Shown here one piece after another: positions 8,687 through 18,055 of a stretch of 64,000 nt of DNA (positions are counted from its first letter, which is position 1; every line of letters starts with the position of its first letter). The notes under the pieces were generated by a model, which was not told the origin of the DNA, ran no database searches, and worked only from the letters and a program-made list of their open reading frames with translations. Origin of the DNA: Streptomyces sp. NBC_01460. Its GTDB lineage: Bacteria; Actinomycetota; Actinomycetes; Streptomycetales; Streptomycetaceae. The DNA lies in assembly GCF_036227405.1 (NCBI RefSeq), contig NZ_CP109473.1, forward strand, positions 6,758,001-6,822,000, in the 5' to 3' direction. The position numbers were made by a program, and so were the translations under genes.

Positions 8687-9436
8687 ATGGAGCAGGGCAG
8701 AGCGCGTGAGAACGCGCGGCCGTACGCGCCCGCGGACCCTCCGCCGGGGATCCGCGTGCCCGAACAGGTGCGCGGCGAGCACACCCACGGGGAGCCGCCC
8801 GCGCCCCGGGCCGTCGTCCAGCGGCACTCCGTACGCGGCCAGATCCTCGACGCCCTGCGCGCCGCGCTCGTCGGCGGGGAGCTGACTCCCGGGCACGTCT
8901 ACTCCGCTCCCGCACTCGGTGCCCGCTTCGGCGTGTCCGCGACACCGGTGCGCGAGGCGATGCAGCAGCTGGCCGTCGAGGGCGCCGTCGAGGTCGTGCC
9001 GAACCGCGGCTTCCGGGTCAGCGAGCGGGGCCCGGGCGAGCTGGCTGAGCTCGCCGAGGTGCGCGCCCTGATCGAGGTCCCGGTCATGCTGCGGCTCGCC
9101 CGTACCGTCCCCGCGGCGGCCTGGTGCGCGCTGCGCCCGCTGGCCGACGCCACGGTCGCGGCGGCCGCCGTGGGGGACCGGGCGGCCTACGCCGAGACCG
9201 ACCGGGCCTTCCACCGGGCCGTGCTCGCCCTGTCCGGCAACCAGCAGCTGGTGTCGGTCGCCGACGACCTCCACCGGCGGTCCCAGTGGCCCCTCGTCGA
9301 CAGCCCCGCCGGCCGCCGGGCCGACCTGCTCGCCGACGCCTCGGAGCACACCGCGCTCCTGGACGCGCTCATCGCCCGCGACCTGACGGTGGTCCGGTCG
9401 CTCGTACGCGAACACTTCAACGGCGCGGACGTCTGA
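8687..9436 (+). CDS. GntR family transcriptional regulator (FCD type)
   Basis: A 249-residue regulator. Residues 50-115 hold a GntR winged helix (VRGQILDALRAALVGGELTP, FGVSATPVREAMQQL, EVVPNRGFRVSE). The C-terminal half is a helical FCD effector-binding domain with the typical R..D.FHRA segment (DRAFHRAVLALSGN). ATG 8687 follows GAGGAGG with five intervening bases and was preferred to the longer frame. The effector is unknown. It is divergent from the iron reductase gene, but nothing ties the two. Confidence 0.85.
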   Translation: MEQGRARENARPYAPADPPPGIRVPEQVRGEHTHGEPPAPRAVVQRHSVRGQILDALRAALVGGELTPGHVYSAPALGARFGVSATPVREAMQQLAVEGAVEVVPNRGFRVSERGPGELAELAEVRALIEVPVMLRLARTVPAAAWCALRPLADATVAAAAVGDRAAYAETDRAFHRAVLALSGNQQLVSVADDLHRRSQWPLVDSPAGRRADLLADASEHTALLDALIARDLTVVRSLVREHFNGADV

Positions 9437-9455
9437 GCCCGGCGTCCCCGGCCCG

Positions 9456-10256
9456 TCAGTTCGCCTCGACGGTCTCCGGGGCCGGCGGCTCCAGCCGGGG
9501 GGCGAGCCAGGTCGGTACGCCTCCCAGCAGCCGGAACAGCCGGCCGGCCTCGGCGCGCAGCCGGGCGGCCGCCTCGGGTTCCGCCTCGGCGTCCGCCAGC
9601 GAGATGAGCGCCGGAGCCGTGCCGACGAGGTAGCCCAGCTCCTCCCGTATCCGCAGCGACTCGGCGAAGCCGTGCCGCGCCTCCGCCAGCTCGCCCTCAC
9701 GCAGGGCGAGCGAGGCGAGGTGCCGCCAGGTGAAGGAGAGCAGGAGCTCGTCGCCCCGTGCCGTGGCCCCGGCGTGCGCCCTGCGGTAGGCGGCCCGGGC
9801 GGACTGGGGGGAGTCGGCGATGTTCTGGGCGATCAGGCCCCGGCGGAAGTCCAGCAGGGGGCGGCCGGGGGCCGCCGGGGAGAGCAGGGCGGCGGCCCTG
9901 CTGAGCGCCACGCTCGCCTCGTCGGCCCGGTCACGGGCCCCGAGCAGGGTCGAGGCGTACGCGAGGTAGCCCCGCTCGCAGGCGGCCGCCCCGCGCTCGG
10001 AGTCGTCGTGGGCGAGCGCCTCGGCGGTGCGCAGGGCGTCCTCGGCGTCCGTCCATCCGACGCCGGTGTACAGGCACCGCTCGGTCAGCAGCGAGGTCCG
10101 CTGGAGGGCGGCCGCGGGATCGGTGGACGCGTGGGGTTCGAGCAGTGCGGCGGCGTCCGTCCAGCAGGCGCGTGAGCGCAGCCGCCATACCGCGGTCTGG
10201 AGCGGCGGATCGTCATCTGCTGTCGTTCCGGAACCAGACATGGCGGTATGCGCCAC
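9456..10256 (-). CDS. TPR-like helical repeat protein
   Basis: A 266-residue, Ala/Leu/Arg-rich, all-helical protein with repeats resembling tetratricopeptide motifs (GDELLLSFTWRHLASLALRE, GELAEARHGFAESLRIREEL). Such proteins mediate protein contacts; the partner is unknown. I place the start at GTG 10254-10256 because GGAGG lies five bases upstream. An internal ATG five codons later lacks such a site. It is downstream of, and on the same strand as, the PucR-like regulator, with a 177-bp gap. Confidence 0.6.
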   Translation of the reverse strand: MAHTAMSGSGTTADDDPPLQTAVWRLRSRACWTDAAALLEPHASTDPAAALQRTSLLTERCLYTGVGWTDAEDALRTAEALAHDDSERGAAACERGYLAYASTLLGARDRADEASVALSRAAALLSPAAPGRPLLDFRRGLIAQNIADSPQSARAAYRRAHAGATARGDELLLSFTWRHLASLALREGELAEARHGFAESLRIREELGYLVGTAPALISLADAEAEPEAAARLRAEAGRLFRLLGGVPTWLAPRLEPPAPETVEAN

Positions 10257-10433
10257 GTTGCCCTCCCCGAGCGCGCCATCGAGCTGTGGAGGCCGGCGGG
10301 CGAACGCCCGTCGGCCAGGGTCTGCGCGCATCTCAGCACGGAATGGCACGCCGGGCCAAGGGGTGGGATCAATGTCAGGTGAAAGTTTTCACAATCGCCC
10401 GGAGGCCGGGGGCGCCGTGACGGGCCCGGAAGA

Positions 10434-12164
10434 TCAGCTCATACGCAGGGCGAGGAAGAAGTCGAGCTTGTCCTCGAGGCGGGAAAGGTCACGGCCCGTC
10501 AACTGCTCGATACGTCCGACGCGGTAGCGCAGCGTGTTGACGTGCAGGTGCAGCCGGGCCGCGCACCGGGTCCAGGAACCGTCGCAGTCCAGGAAGGCCT
10601 CCAGCGTCTCGATCAGCTCCGCGCGGTGGCGCCGGTCGTAGTCGCGCAGCGGGTCCAGGAGCCGCGCGGTGAACGCGCGGCGGACGTCGTCGGGGACGAA
10701 GGGCAGCAGCAGGACGTGCGAGGCGAGCTCGTGGTGGCCCGCCGCGCAGACCGGTCCCGGCCGGGCCGCGGCGACCCGGCGGGCGTGCCGGGCCTCCTCC
10801 AGCGCGCCGCGCAGCCCCTCGGCCGAGTGCACGGCCGCGCTGACACCCAGTGTCAGCCGGCCGTCGTCCGCGAGGCCGGCGGCCAGGGGCGCGCGGACGG
10901 CTTCGAGCAGGGCGTCGGCGTGCAGCGCGGTCTCCTGCCGCTCCGGGGTGTCCGTTCCCTCCGGGGCGCCCGTTCCTCCCGGGGCGTCGGCCCCTTCGGG
11001 AGCCGCGGGCACCGCGGTCAGCGGCACGAGGGCGATGGCCTCCTCGCCCGTGTGCGCCACGGCGATCCGGTCCGCCGAGTCGGGGCCCGTCACCGTGGGA
11101 TCGACCAGGACCTCCTCCAGGAGCGCCTGCGCCGCCCGGCCGCCCGGGAGGTCCGCGCCCTCCTGCGACCACTCGACCCGTGCCACCACGACCTGCCAGT
11201 GCGGAGCCGTGCCGAGACCGGGCAGCAGGACCGGCGCGGCCACCCGCAGCCTGGCCGCGATCTCCGCCGGGGGCGCGCCTGTCTGGACCAGTTCCAGGAC
11301 CTCCTGGGCGAGCCTGCGGCGTACCGCCCGGGCCGCGTCCCTGCGGTCCCGCTCGACGGCGATCAGCTGGGTCACCCCCTGGAGCAGGTCCAGCCGCGCC
11401 TCGGGCCAGTCGCCCGCGTCGGCCGCGACGGCCAGCAGCCAGTCCGAGAGCACGGACGCGCGCACGTCGCGAGCCGGGGCGGGGAGGGCTCCCCGCCCGG
11501 TGTTCCGGATCGGGAACAGCGAATAGGCCGTGCCGTCCACCTCGGCCCGGTGCGGCCCCGGGCGGCCGGTACGGGTGGCCGCGAGGTGCCGTCCCGCCAG
11601 TTCCGCGCCGACCCGGGGAGACAGGGGCTCGCCCGCTCCGGCGATCTGCCTGCCTGTGGGGGAGAGGACCCAGGCGTGCAGGTCCAGGTCGGAGGTGAGG
11701 AGGTCGAGGACCACCTCGGGGCCGCCGCCCGCCGGGCCCGAGGTCATCAGCCTGCGATGACGGTCGACGACCGCGGCCAGGTCACCGGCCCGCTCGCCGG
11801 ACACCTGGCGCACCACGTGTTCGGTGATCGTTGCGAACGCGACGGTCTCGTCGACCGCGAAGAGCGGGAGCCGGTGCTGCAGGCACGCCTCGACCAGGTC
11901 GTCGGGGACGGCCCCCAGCTCCGCCTCACCGGCGGCCAGGCCGGCCACTCCGGCGTTCGCCAGGGTCCGGACGAACGGTTCCGAGTCCGCCGCGTCCCGG
12001 CGCCAGGCCAGCCCCGTGAGGACCAGTTCCCCACCGGAGAGGTAGCGGCTGGGATCGCGCAGGTCGGTCGTCATGACGCCCCGGACCGAACGGTCCAGCT
12101 CGTCCTCGCCGCCGAGCAGCCGCAGGCCCAGCGCCTCGGTGTCCAGCAGTGCGCGCAGCCGCAT
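10434..12164 (-). CDS. PucR family purine catabolism regulator
   Basis: A 576-residue protein with the PucR arrangement: an N-terminal purine catabolism regulator domain (LLDTEALGLRLLGGEDELDR to about residue 125), a central GGDEF-like/CdaR region, and a C-terminal PucR helix-turn-helix (SWTRCAARLHLHVNTLRYRV, then RIEQLTGRDLSRLED). It is divergent from the xanthine dehydrogenase operon and is very probably its regulator, by analogy with known PucR proteins. ATG 12162-12164 begins the conserved domain. The longer open frame upstream overlaps the divergent promoter region. Confidence 0.88.
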   Translation of the reverse strand: MRLRALLDTEALGLRLLGGEDELDRSVRGVMTTDLRDPSRYLSGGELVLTGLAWRRDAADSEPFVRTLANAGVAGLAAGEAELGAVPDDLVEACLQHRLPLFAVDETVAFATITEHVVRQVSGERAGDLAAVVDRHRRLMTSGPAGGGPEVVLDLLTSDLDLHAWVLSPTGRQIAGAGEPLSPRVGAELAGRHLAATRTGRPGPHRAEVDGTAYSLFPIRNTGRGALPAPARDVRASVLSDWLLAVAADAGDWPEARLDLLQGVTQLIAVERDRRDAARAVRRRLAQEVLELVQTGAPPAEIAARLRVAAPVLLPGLGTAPHWQVVVARVEWSQEGADLPGGRAAQALLEEVLVDPTVTGPDSADRIAVAHTGEEAIALVPLTAVPAAPEGADAPGGTGAPEGTDTPERQETALHADALLEAVRAPLAAGLADDGRLTLGVSAAVHSAEGLRGALEEARHARRVAAARPGPVCAAGHHELASHVLLLPFVPDDVRRAFTARLLDPLRDYDRRHRAELIETLEAFLDCDGSWTRCAARLHLHVNTLRYRVGRIEQLTGRDLSRLEDKLDFFLALRMS

Positions 12165-12433
12165 CGTCGATTGCCGCCGTTCTCTTCGTTGGTGCGGGGG
12201 ACGGCGGAGGTGACCTGTGAATTGCGGTGAGGTTACCGGGACCCGCCATTTGTTCGAATCTACAAGACAGTGATGGGGACCAGCCAATTCCTTCATGGTT
12301 TCGGTGACTGCACCGAGTGGAGCAAGGCTTGTGTACTGGGCCACACACCGCGACAACAACACAGAACGAACCCCGAGGGCCGGCCGTCCCCAGCCCCAGC
12401 CGAACGACCCGATTGAGAAGAAGAGAGCCACTC

Positions 12434-13324
12434 ATGGACTTCCTTCGCCCCGCCAGCTGGGAGGAGGCGCTCGCCGCCAAGGCCGAGCACCCGACGGCTG
12501 TGCCCATCGCCGGTGGCACCGACGTGATGGTCGAGATCAACTTCGACCACCGGCGGCCCGAGTACCTCATGGACCTGAACCGTATCGGTGAGCTGTCCGA
12601 GTGGCAGGTCGGCCAGGACGCCGTACGCCTCGGCGCCTCCGTGCCCTACAGCGCCGTCATGGAACACCTGCGGGCCGAGCTGCCCGGTCTCGCACTCGCC
12701 TCGCACACCGTCGCCTCGCCGCAGATCCGCAACCGCGGCGGTGTCGGCGGCAACCTGGGCACGGCCTCGCCCGCCGGGGACGCCCACCCGGCGCTGCTCG
12801 CCGCGGGCGCCGAGGTCGAAGCCGCGTCCGTACGGGGGACGCGGATGATCCCGATCGACGACTTCTACACGGGCGTCAAGCGCAACGCCCTCGCCCCGGA
12901 CGAGCTGATCAGGGCCGTCCACATCAAGAAGGCCGACGGCCCGCAGCAGTACTCCAAGGTCGGCACGCGCAACGCCATGGTCATCGCCGTCTGCGCCTTC
13001 GGCCTCGCGCTCCACCCCGAGACCCGCACCGTGCGCACCGGCATCGGCTCCGCCGCCCCCACCCCCGTACGGGCGAAGGAGGCCGAGGAGTTCCTGAACG
13101 CCGCGCTCGAGGAGGGCGGGTTCTGGGAGAGCGGAAAGATCATCACTCCGTCGGTCGCCAAGCAGTTCGCCCAGCTCGCCTCAGGCGCCTGCAACCCCAT
13201 CGACGACGTACGGGGCACCGCCGCCTACCGCAGGCACGCCGTCGGCATCATGGCCCGCCGCACGCTGGGCTGGACCTGGGAGCAGTACCGCGGAGCGGGA
13301 CGCACCCTCGAAGGAGCTGCTTAA
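12434..13324 (+). CDS. Xanthine dehydrogenase FAD-binding subunit
   Basis: A 296-residue FAD subunit of a three-subunit molybdenum hydroxylase. It starts MDFLRPASWEEAL and carries the two flavin-binding motifs PIAGGTDVMVEI and QIRNRGGVGGNLGTASPAGD. It passes electrons from the 2Fe-2S subunit to NAD+. ATG 12434 follows a GAAGAGAG ribosome site. The next gene begins 2 bp after the stop, so the three subunits are one operon. Specificity for xanthine is inferred from the adjacent PucR, purine permease and XdhC. Confidence 0.9.
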   Translation: MDFLRPASWEEALAAKAEHPTAVPIAGGTDVMVEINFDHRRPEYLMDLNRIGELSEWQVGQDAVRLGASVPYSAVMEHLRAELPGLALASHTVASPQIRNRGGVGGNLGTASPAGDAHPALLAAGAEVEAASVRGTRMIPIDDFYTGVKRNALAPDELIRAVHIKKADGPQQYSKVGTRNAMVIAVCAFGLALHPETRTVRTGIGSAAPTPVRAKEAEEFLNAALEEGGFWESGKIITPSVAKQFAQLASGACNPIDDVRGTAAYRRHAVGIMARRTLGWTWEQYRGAGRTLEGAA

Positions 13325-13326
13325 CC

Positions 13327-13923
13327 ATGCGAGTGAATTTCACGGTCAACGGACGGAAGCAGGAAGCCGACGACGTCTGGGAGGGAGAGTCCCTCCTGTA
13401 CGTCCTGCGTGAGCGGATGGGTCTGCCCGGCTCCAAGAACGCCTGTGAACAGGGCGAATGCGGCTCCTGCACGGTGCGCCTCGACGGAGTGCCGGTCTGT
13501 TCCTGTCTCGTCGCCGCGGGCCAGGCGGAGGGCCGCGAGGTCGTCACCGTCGAGGGCCTCGCCGACTACGCCAAGCACCGCGAGGGCGCCCACCCCGGCA
13601 CCGGCTGCGCGACGAGCTCCTGCGGGACCTCGCTCGACGCCGCCCAGCGCTGGCAGGCGCGGCCCGCCGACGGACAGAGCGCCGAGGCGGGCGAACTCTC
13701 GCCGGTCCAGCAGGCGTTCATCGACGCGGGCGCCGTCCAGTGCGGCTTCTGCACCCCGGGACTGCTGGTCGCGGCGGACGAGCTGCTCGAGACGCAGCCC
13801 TCCCCGTCCGACCAGGACATCCGCGAGGCGCTCTCCGGCAACCTCTGCCGCTGCACCGGCTACGAGAAGATCCTCGACGCGGTCCGCCTCGCGGCCGCCC
13901 GGCAGGAAGAGGCGGTCCGATAG
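13327..13923 (+). CDS. Xanthine dehydrogenase 2Fe-2S subunit
   Basis: A 198-residue iron-sulfur subunit. The N-terminal plant-type ferredoxin domain has CEQGECGSC and a fourth Cys in PVCSC. The C-terminal helical domain holds CGFCTPG and LCRCTGY for the second 2Fe-2S cluster close to the molybdenum site. A roughly 35-residue insertion between the two domains (about residues 80-120) is common in actinobacterial homologues. It lies between the FAD and Mo subunits with 2-bp gaps. Confidence 0.92.
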   Translation: MRVNFTVNGRKQEADDVWEGESLLYVLRERMGLPGSKNACEQGECGSCTVRLDGVPVCSCLVAAGQAEGREVVTVEGLADYAKHREGAHPGTGCATSSCGTSLDAAQRWQARPADGQSAEAGELSPVQQAFIDAGAVQCGFCTPGLLVAADELLETQPSPSDQDIREALSGNLCRCTGYEKILDAVRLAAARQEEAVR

Positions 13924-13925
13924 CC

Positions 13926-16343
13926 ATGTCGACGCACCCGCGAGTCACGACCGTACCGGCCGGCACCCCCACCAAGATCACCCAGGGCTCCCCGACCCGG
14001 GGCGGCATCGGTGAGTCCACCCTGCGCCCCGACGGAACCCTCAAGGTCACCGGCGAGTTCGCCTACTCCTCGGACATGTGGCACGAGGACATGCTGTGGG
14101 GCCACACGCTCCGCTCCACCGTCGCGCACGCCGAGATCCGGTCGATCGACATCGGGGAGGCCGTGGCCACGCCCGGCGTCTACGCCGTCCTCACGTACGA
14201 CGACCTGCCGGCCGCGATGAAGAACTACGGGCTGGAGATCCAGGACACCCCCGTACTCGCCCACGGCAAGGTCCGCCACCACGGCGAGCCCGTCGCGATC
14301 GTCGCCGCGGACCACCCCGAGACGGCGCGCCGCGCCGCGGCCAAGATCAAGATCGACTACGCCGAGCTGCCGCTCGTCACCGACGAGGCGTCGGCGACCG
14401 CGCCCGACGCGATCCTGGTCCACGAGAACCGCGACGACCACCACATCGGTCACGTCCCGCACCCCAACATCGTCCACCGCCAGCCCGTCGTCCGCGGCGA
14501 CGCGGACGCGGCCGCCGCGCGAGCGGACGTGATCGTCACCGGCGACTACGTCTTCGGCATGCAGGACCAGGCCTTCCTCGGCCCCGAGTCCGGCCTCGCC
14601 GTGCCGTCGGAGGACGGCGGCGTGGAGCTCTACGTCGCCACCCAGTGGCTGCACTCCGACCTCCGCCAGATCGCCCCCGTCCTCGGCCTCCCCGAGGACA
14701 AGGTCCGCATGACGCTCTCCGGCGTCGGCGGCGCCTTCGGCGGGCGCGAGGACCTGTCGATGCAGATCCACGCGTGCCTGCTGGCGCTGCGCACCGGCAA
14801 GCCCGTCAAGATGGTCTACAACCGCTTCGAGTCCTTCTTCGGGCACGTCCACCGCCACCCCGCGAAGCTGCACTACGAGCACGGGGCCACCAAGGACGGC
14901 AAGCTCACCCACATGAAGTGCCGGATCGTGCTGGACGGCGGCGCCTACGCCTCCGCCTCCCCGGCCGTCGTCGGCAACGCCTCCTCGCTCGCGGTCGGAC
15001 CGTACGCCGTCGAGGACGTGGACATCGAGGCCGTCGCCCTCTACTCCAACAACCCGCCCTGCGGCGCCATGCGCGGCTTCGGAGCGGTCCAGGCCTGCTT
15101 CGCCTACGAGGCGCAGATGGACAAGCTCGCCGCCGCCCTGGACATGGACCCGGTCGAGCTGCGCCAGCTGAACGCCATGGAACAGGGCACCCTGCTCCCC
15201 ACCGGGCAGCCCTGTGACTCGCCCGCCCCGGTCGCCGAGCTGCTGCGCCGGGTCAAGTCCCGGCCGCTGCCGCCCGAGCAGCAGTGGCTGGCGGCCGGCG
15301 CGGACGGCACGTCCGTGGACGTCCGGGCGCTGCCCGGCGGGCTCTCCAACACCACCCACGGCGAGGGCGTCGTACGCGGGATCGGCTACGCGGTCGGCCT
15401 GAAGAACGTCGGATTCTCCGAGGGCTTCGACGACTACTCCACCGCCCGTGTGCGGATGGAGGTCATCAACGGCGAGCCGGTCGCGACCGTGCACACCGCG
15501 ATGGCCGAGGTCGGCCAGGGCGGCGTCACCGTCCACGCCCAGATCGCCCGCACCGAGCTCGGTGTCAGCCAGGTCACCATCCACCCGGCCGACACCCAGG
15601 TCGGCTCCGCCGGATCCACCTCCGCCTCCCGCCAGACGTACGTCACCGGCGGTGCGGTCAAGAACTCCTGCGAGGCCGTGCGCGAGAAGGTCCTGGAGAT
15701 CGGCCGCGCGAAGCTCGGCACGTACCACCCCGCCTGGGCGACCGCCGAACTCCTCCTGGAGGGCGGCAAGGTGGTCACCGACGGCGGCGAGGTCCTGGCC
15801 GGCATCGCGGACGTCCTGGAGGGCGAGGCCGTCGAGGTCGAGCTGGAGTGGCGCCACCGGCCCACCGAGGCCTTCGACCTGCGCACCGGCCAGGGCAACG
15901 GCCACGTCCAGTACTCCTTCGCCGCGCACCGCGCGGTGGTGGAGGTCGACACCGAGCTCGGCCTCGTCAAGGTCATCGAGCTCGCCTGCGCCCAGGACGT
16001 CGGCAAGGCGCTCAACCCGCTGTCGGTCGTGGGTCAGATCCAGGGCGGCACCACCCAGGGACTGGGTGTCGCCGTCATGGAGGAGATCATCGTCGACCCG
16101 AAGACCGCGAAGGTGCGCAACCCGTCCTTCACGGACTACCTGATCCCCACCATCCTCGACACCCCGACCATCCCGGTCGACGTGCTCGAACTCGCCGACG
16201 ACCACGCCCCGTACGGGCTGCGCGGCATCGGCGAGGCCCCGACCCTGTCGTCCACCCCGGCCGTCCTCGCGGCGATCCGGAACGCGACGGGCCTGGAGCT
16301 CAACAGGACCCCGGTGCGCCCCGAGCACATCACCGGGACCTGA
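13926..16343 (+). CDS. Xanthine dehydrogenase molybdopterin-binding subunit
   Basis: An 805-residue catalytic subunit that binds molybdopterin and oxidises hypoxanthine/xanthine to urate. Family markers are visible: GVGGAFGGRED, CGAMRGFGAVQACFAYE, and the C-terminal RGIGEAPTLSSTPAV segment that carries the catalytic Glu. Length matches XdhA-type subunits. The start is ATG 13926, two bases after the stop of the 2Fe-2S subunit. Assembly probably needs the XdhC protein encoded two genes downstream. Confidence 0.92.
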   Translation: MSTHPRVTTVPAGTPTKITQGSPTRGGIGESTLRPDGTLKVTGEFAYSSDMWHEDMLWGHTLRSTVAHAEIRSIDIGEAVATPGVYAVLTYDDLPAAMKNYGLEIQDTPVLAHGKVRHHGEPVAIVAADHPETARRAAAKIKIDYAELPLVTDEASATAPDAILVHENRDDHHIGHVPHPNIVHRQPVVRGDADAAAARADVIVTGDYVFGMQDQAFLGPESGLAVPSEDGGVELYVATQWLHSDLRQIAPVLGLPEDKVRMTLSGVGGAFGGREDLSMQIHACLLALRTGKPVKMVYNRFESFFGHVHRHPAKLHYEHGATKDGKLTHMKCRIVLDGGAYASASPAVVGNASSLAVGPYAVEDVDIEAVALYSNNPPCGAMRGFGAVQACFAYEAQMDKLAAALDMDPVELRQLNAMEQGTLLPTGQPCDSPAPVAELLRRVKSRPLPPEQQWLAAGADGTSVDVRALPGGLSNTTHGEGVVRGIGYAVGLKNVGFSEGFDDYSTARVRMEVINGEPVATVHTAMAEVGQGGVTVHAQIARTELGVSQVTIHPADTQVGSAGSTSASRQTYVTGGAVKNSCEAVREKVLEIGRAKLGTYHPAWATAELLLEGGKVVTDGGEVLAGIADVLEGEAVEVELEWRHRPTEAFDLRTGQGNGHVQYSFAAHRAVVEVDTELGLVKVIELACAQDVGKALNPLSVVGQIQGGTTQGLGVAVMEEIIVDPKTAKVRNPSFTDYLIPTILDTPTIPVDVLELADDHAPYGLRGIGEAPTLSSTPAVLAAIRNATGLELNRTPVRPEHITGT

Positions 16344-16556
16344 CGGGCCCTCACGACCCTCCGGGCGGTGCGTGCCTGCCGTGGACGTCACACGTCCCCG
16401 CGCCGCGCACCGTCCGGAGCCCTCGCACCACCGCACCACCTGCACGATGAGTTCGCCTCGGGCCGTCCCCCGGGTCGTGCGCCTCGCAGCATCCCAAATC
16501 CCGCAATCACGAGAGCTCCACGCGGGTGCCCCTGTGAACCTTGGGAGTCAGGCACC

Positions 16557-18014
16557 ATGACCCAGCAGTCCGTAGAACCCAGGACGAGCGCGGAGGACGC
16601 GGGCCCCGGCTCGCGTGTCCCCGCCGGACGCTCCTGGCTCGACCGTTACTTCCACATATCCGAGCGGGGATCGACCGTCGCGCGCGAGGTGCGCGGTGGC
16701 GTCACGACCTTCATGGCCATGGCGTACATCCTCCTGCTCAACCCGCTCATCCTCGGCGGCAAGGACGTCGACGGCCAGCTCCTCGGCCAGTCGGGCCTGA
16801 TCACGGCCACCGCACTCGCGGCGGCGGCCACCACCCTGCTGATGGGCTTCGTCGGCAAGGTGCCCCTCGCGCTCGCCGCCGGCCTCAGCGTCTCCGGGGT
16901 GCTCGCCTCCCAGGTCGCGCCGGCCATGACCTGGCAGCAGGCCATGGGCATGTGCGTGATCTACGGTGTGATCATCTGCCTCCTGGTGGTGACCGGGCTC
17001 CGCGAGATGATCATGAACGCGATCCCGCTCGCGCTGAAGCACGGCATCACCATCGGGATCGGGCTCTTCATCGCCCTGATCGGCCTCGTCAAGGCCGGCT
17101 TCGTCCACCAGGGAGCGGCGACCCCGCTCTCCCTCGGCCCCACCGGTGAACTCACCGGCTGGCCGGTGCTCATCTTCGCCGTGACCCTGCTGCTCATCTT
17201 CATGCTGCAGGCACGGAACGTGCCCGGCGCGATCCTCATCGGCATCGTCGTCGGCACGGTCGTCGCGATCGTCGTCAACGCCGTCGGTGACATCGACCCC
17301 AAGTCCTGGAGCAGCGGGCCCCCCGAGCTGAGCGGCAGCGCCGTCTCCTCGCCGGACTTCTCGCTCTTCGGCGACGTCGAGTTCGGCGGCTGGGGCGACG
17401 TGGGCGTCATGACGGTCGGCATGATCGTCTTCACCCTCGTCCTGGCGGGCTTCTTCGACGCCATGGCCACCATCATCGGCGTCGGTACCGAGGCGAACCT
17501 CGCCGACGACAAGGGCCGCATGCCGGGCCTGTCGAAGGCACTGTTCATCGACGGCGCGGGCGGTGCCATCGGCGGCGTCGCCGGCGGCTCGGGCCAGACC
17601 GTCTTCGTCGAGTCCGCCACCGGGGTCGGGGAGGGTGCCCGCACCGGGCTCGCCTCCGTCGTCACCGGACTCTTCTTCGCGGCCTGCCTCTTCTTCACCC
17701 CGCTCACGGCGATCGTGCCGGCCGAGGTGGCCGCCGCCGCGCTGGTCGTCATCGGGGCCATGATGATGCAGAACGCCCGGCACGTGGACTGGTCGGACCG
17801 CTCGGTCGCCGTGCCCGTCTTCCTCACCGTCGTCCTGATGCCGTTCACTTACACCATCACCACCGGTGTCGCCGCCGGCGTCATCTCGTACACGGCGATC
17901 AAGCTCGCCCAGGGCCGGGCCCGCGAGGTCGGTGTCTTCATGTGGGTCCTGACGCTGGTCTTCTTCGTCTACTTCGCCCTGCACCCCATCGAGAGCTGGC
18001 TGGGCGTCAGCTGA
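16557..18014 (+). CDS. NCS2/AzgA-type purine permease
   Basis: A 485-residue integral membrane protein with about 12 hydrophobic segments and the AzgA/PbuG signature region GGVTTFMAMAYILLLNPLIL. Further markers are FDAMATIIGVGTEANL and GGSGQTVFVESATGVGEGAR. These permeases import adenine, hypoxanthine and guanine by proton symport. The gene sits between xanthine dehydrogenase and XdhC, which fits substrate supply for that enzyme. Start ATG 16557 has GGGAG upstream. The 213-bp gap after the dehydrogenase genes shows no clear hairpin. Confidence 0.9.
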   Translation: MTQQSVEPRTSAEDAGPGSRVPAGRSWLDRYFHISERGSTVAREVRGGVTTFMAMAYILLLNPLILGGKDVDGQLLGQSGLITATALAAAATTLLMGFVGKVPLALAAGLSVSGVLASQVAPAMTWQQAMGMCVIYGVIICLLVVTGLREMIMNAIPLALKHGITIGIGLFIALIGLVKAGFVHQGAATPLSLGPTGELTGWPVLIFAVTLLLIFMLQARNVPGAILIGIVVGTVVAIVVNAVGDIDPKSWSSGPPELSGSAVSSPDFSLFGDVEFGGWGDVGVMTVGMIVFTLVLAGFFDAMATIIGVGTEANLADDKGRMPGLSKALFIDGAGGAIGGVAGGSGQTVFVESATGVGEGARTGLASVVTGLFFAACLFFTPLTAIVPAEVAAAALVVIGAMMMQNARHVDWSDRSVAVPVFLTVVLMPFTYTITTGVAAGVISYTAIKLAQGRAREVGVFMWVLTLVFFVYFALHPIESWLGVS

Positions 18015-18055
18015 CGCCCGCCGCGCCCCCTTTCCCCGTCGTAAGGAGACACGCC

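Noticed and set aside
13860..16445. An 861-codon minus-strand frame
   Set aside because: It is the antisense shadow of the xanthine dehydrogenase Mo subunit, as shown by the complete family motifs on the plus strand.
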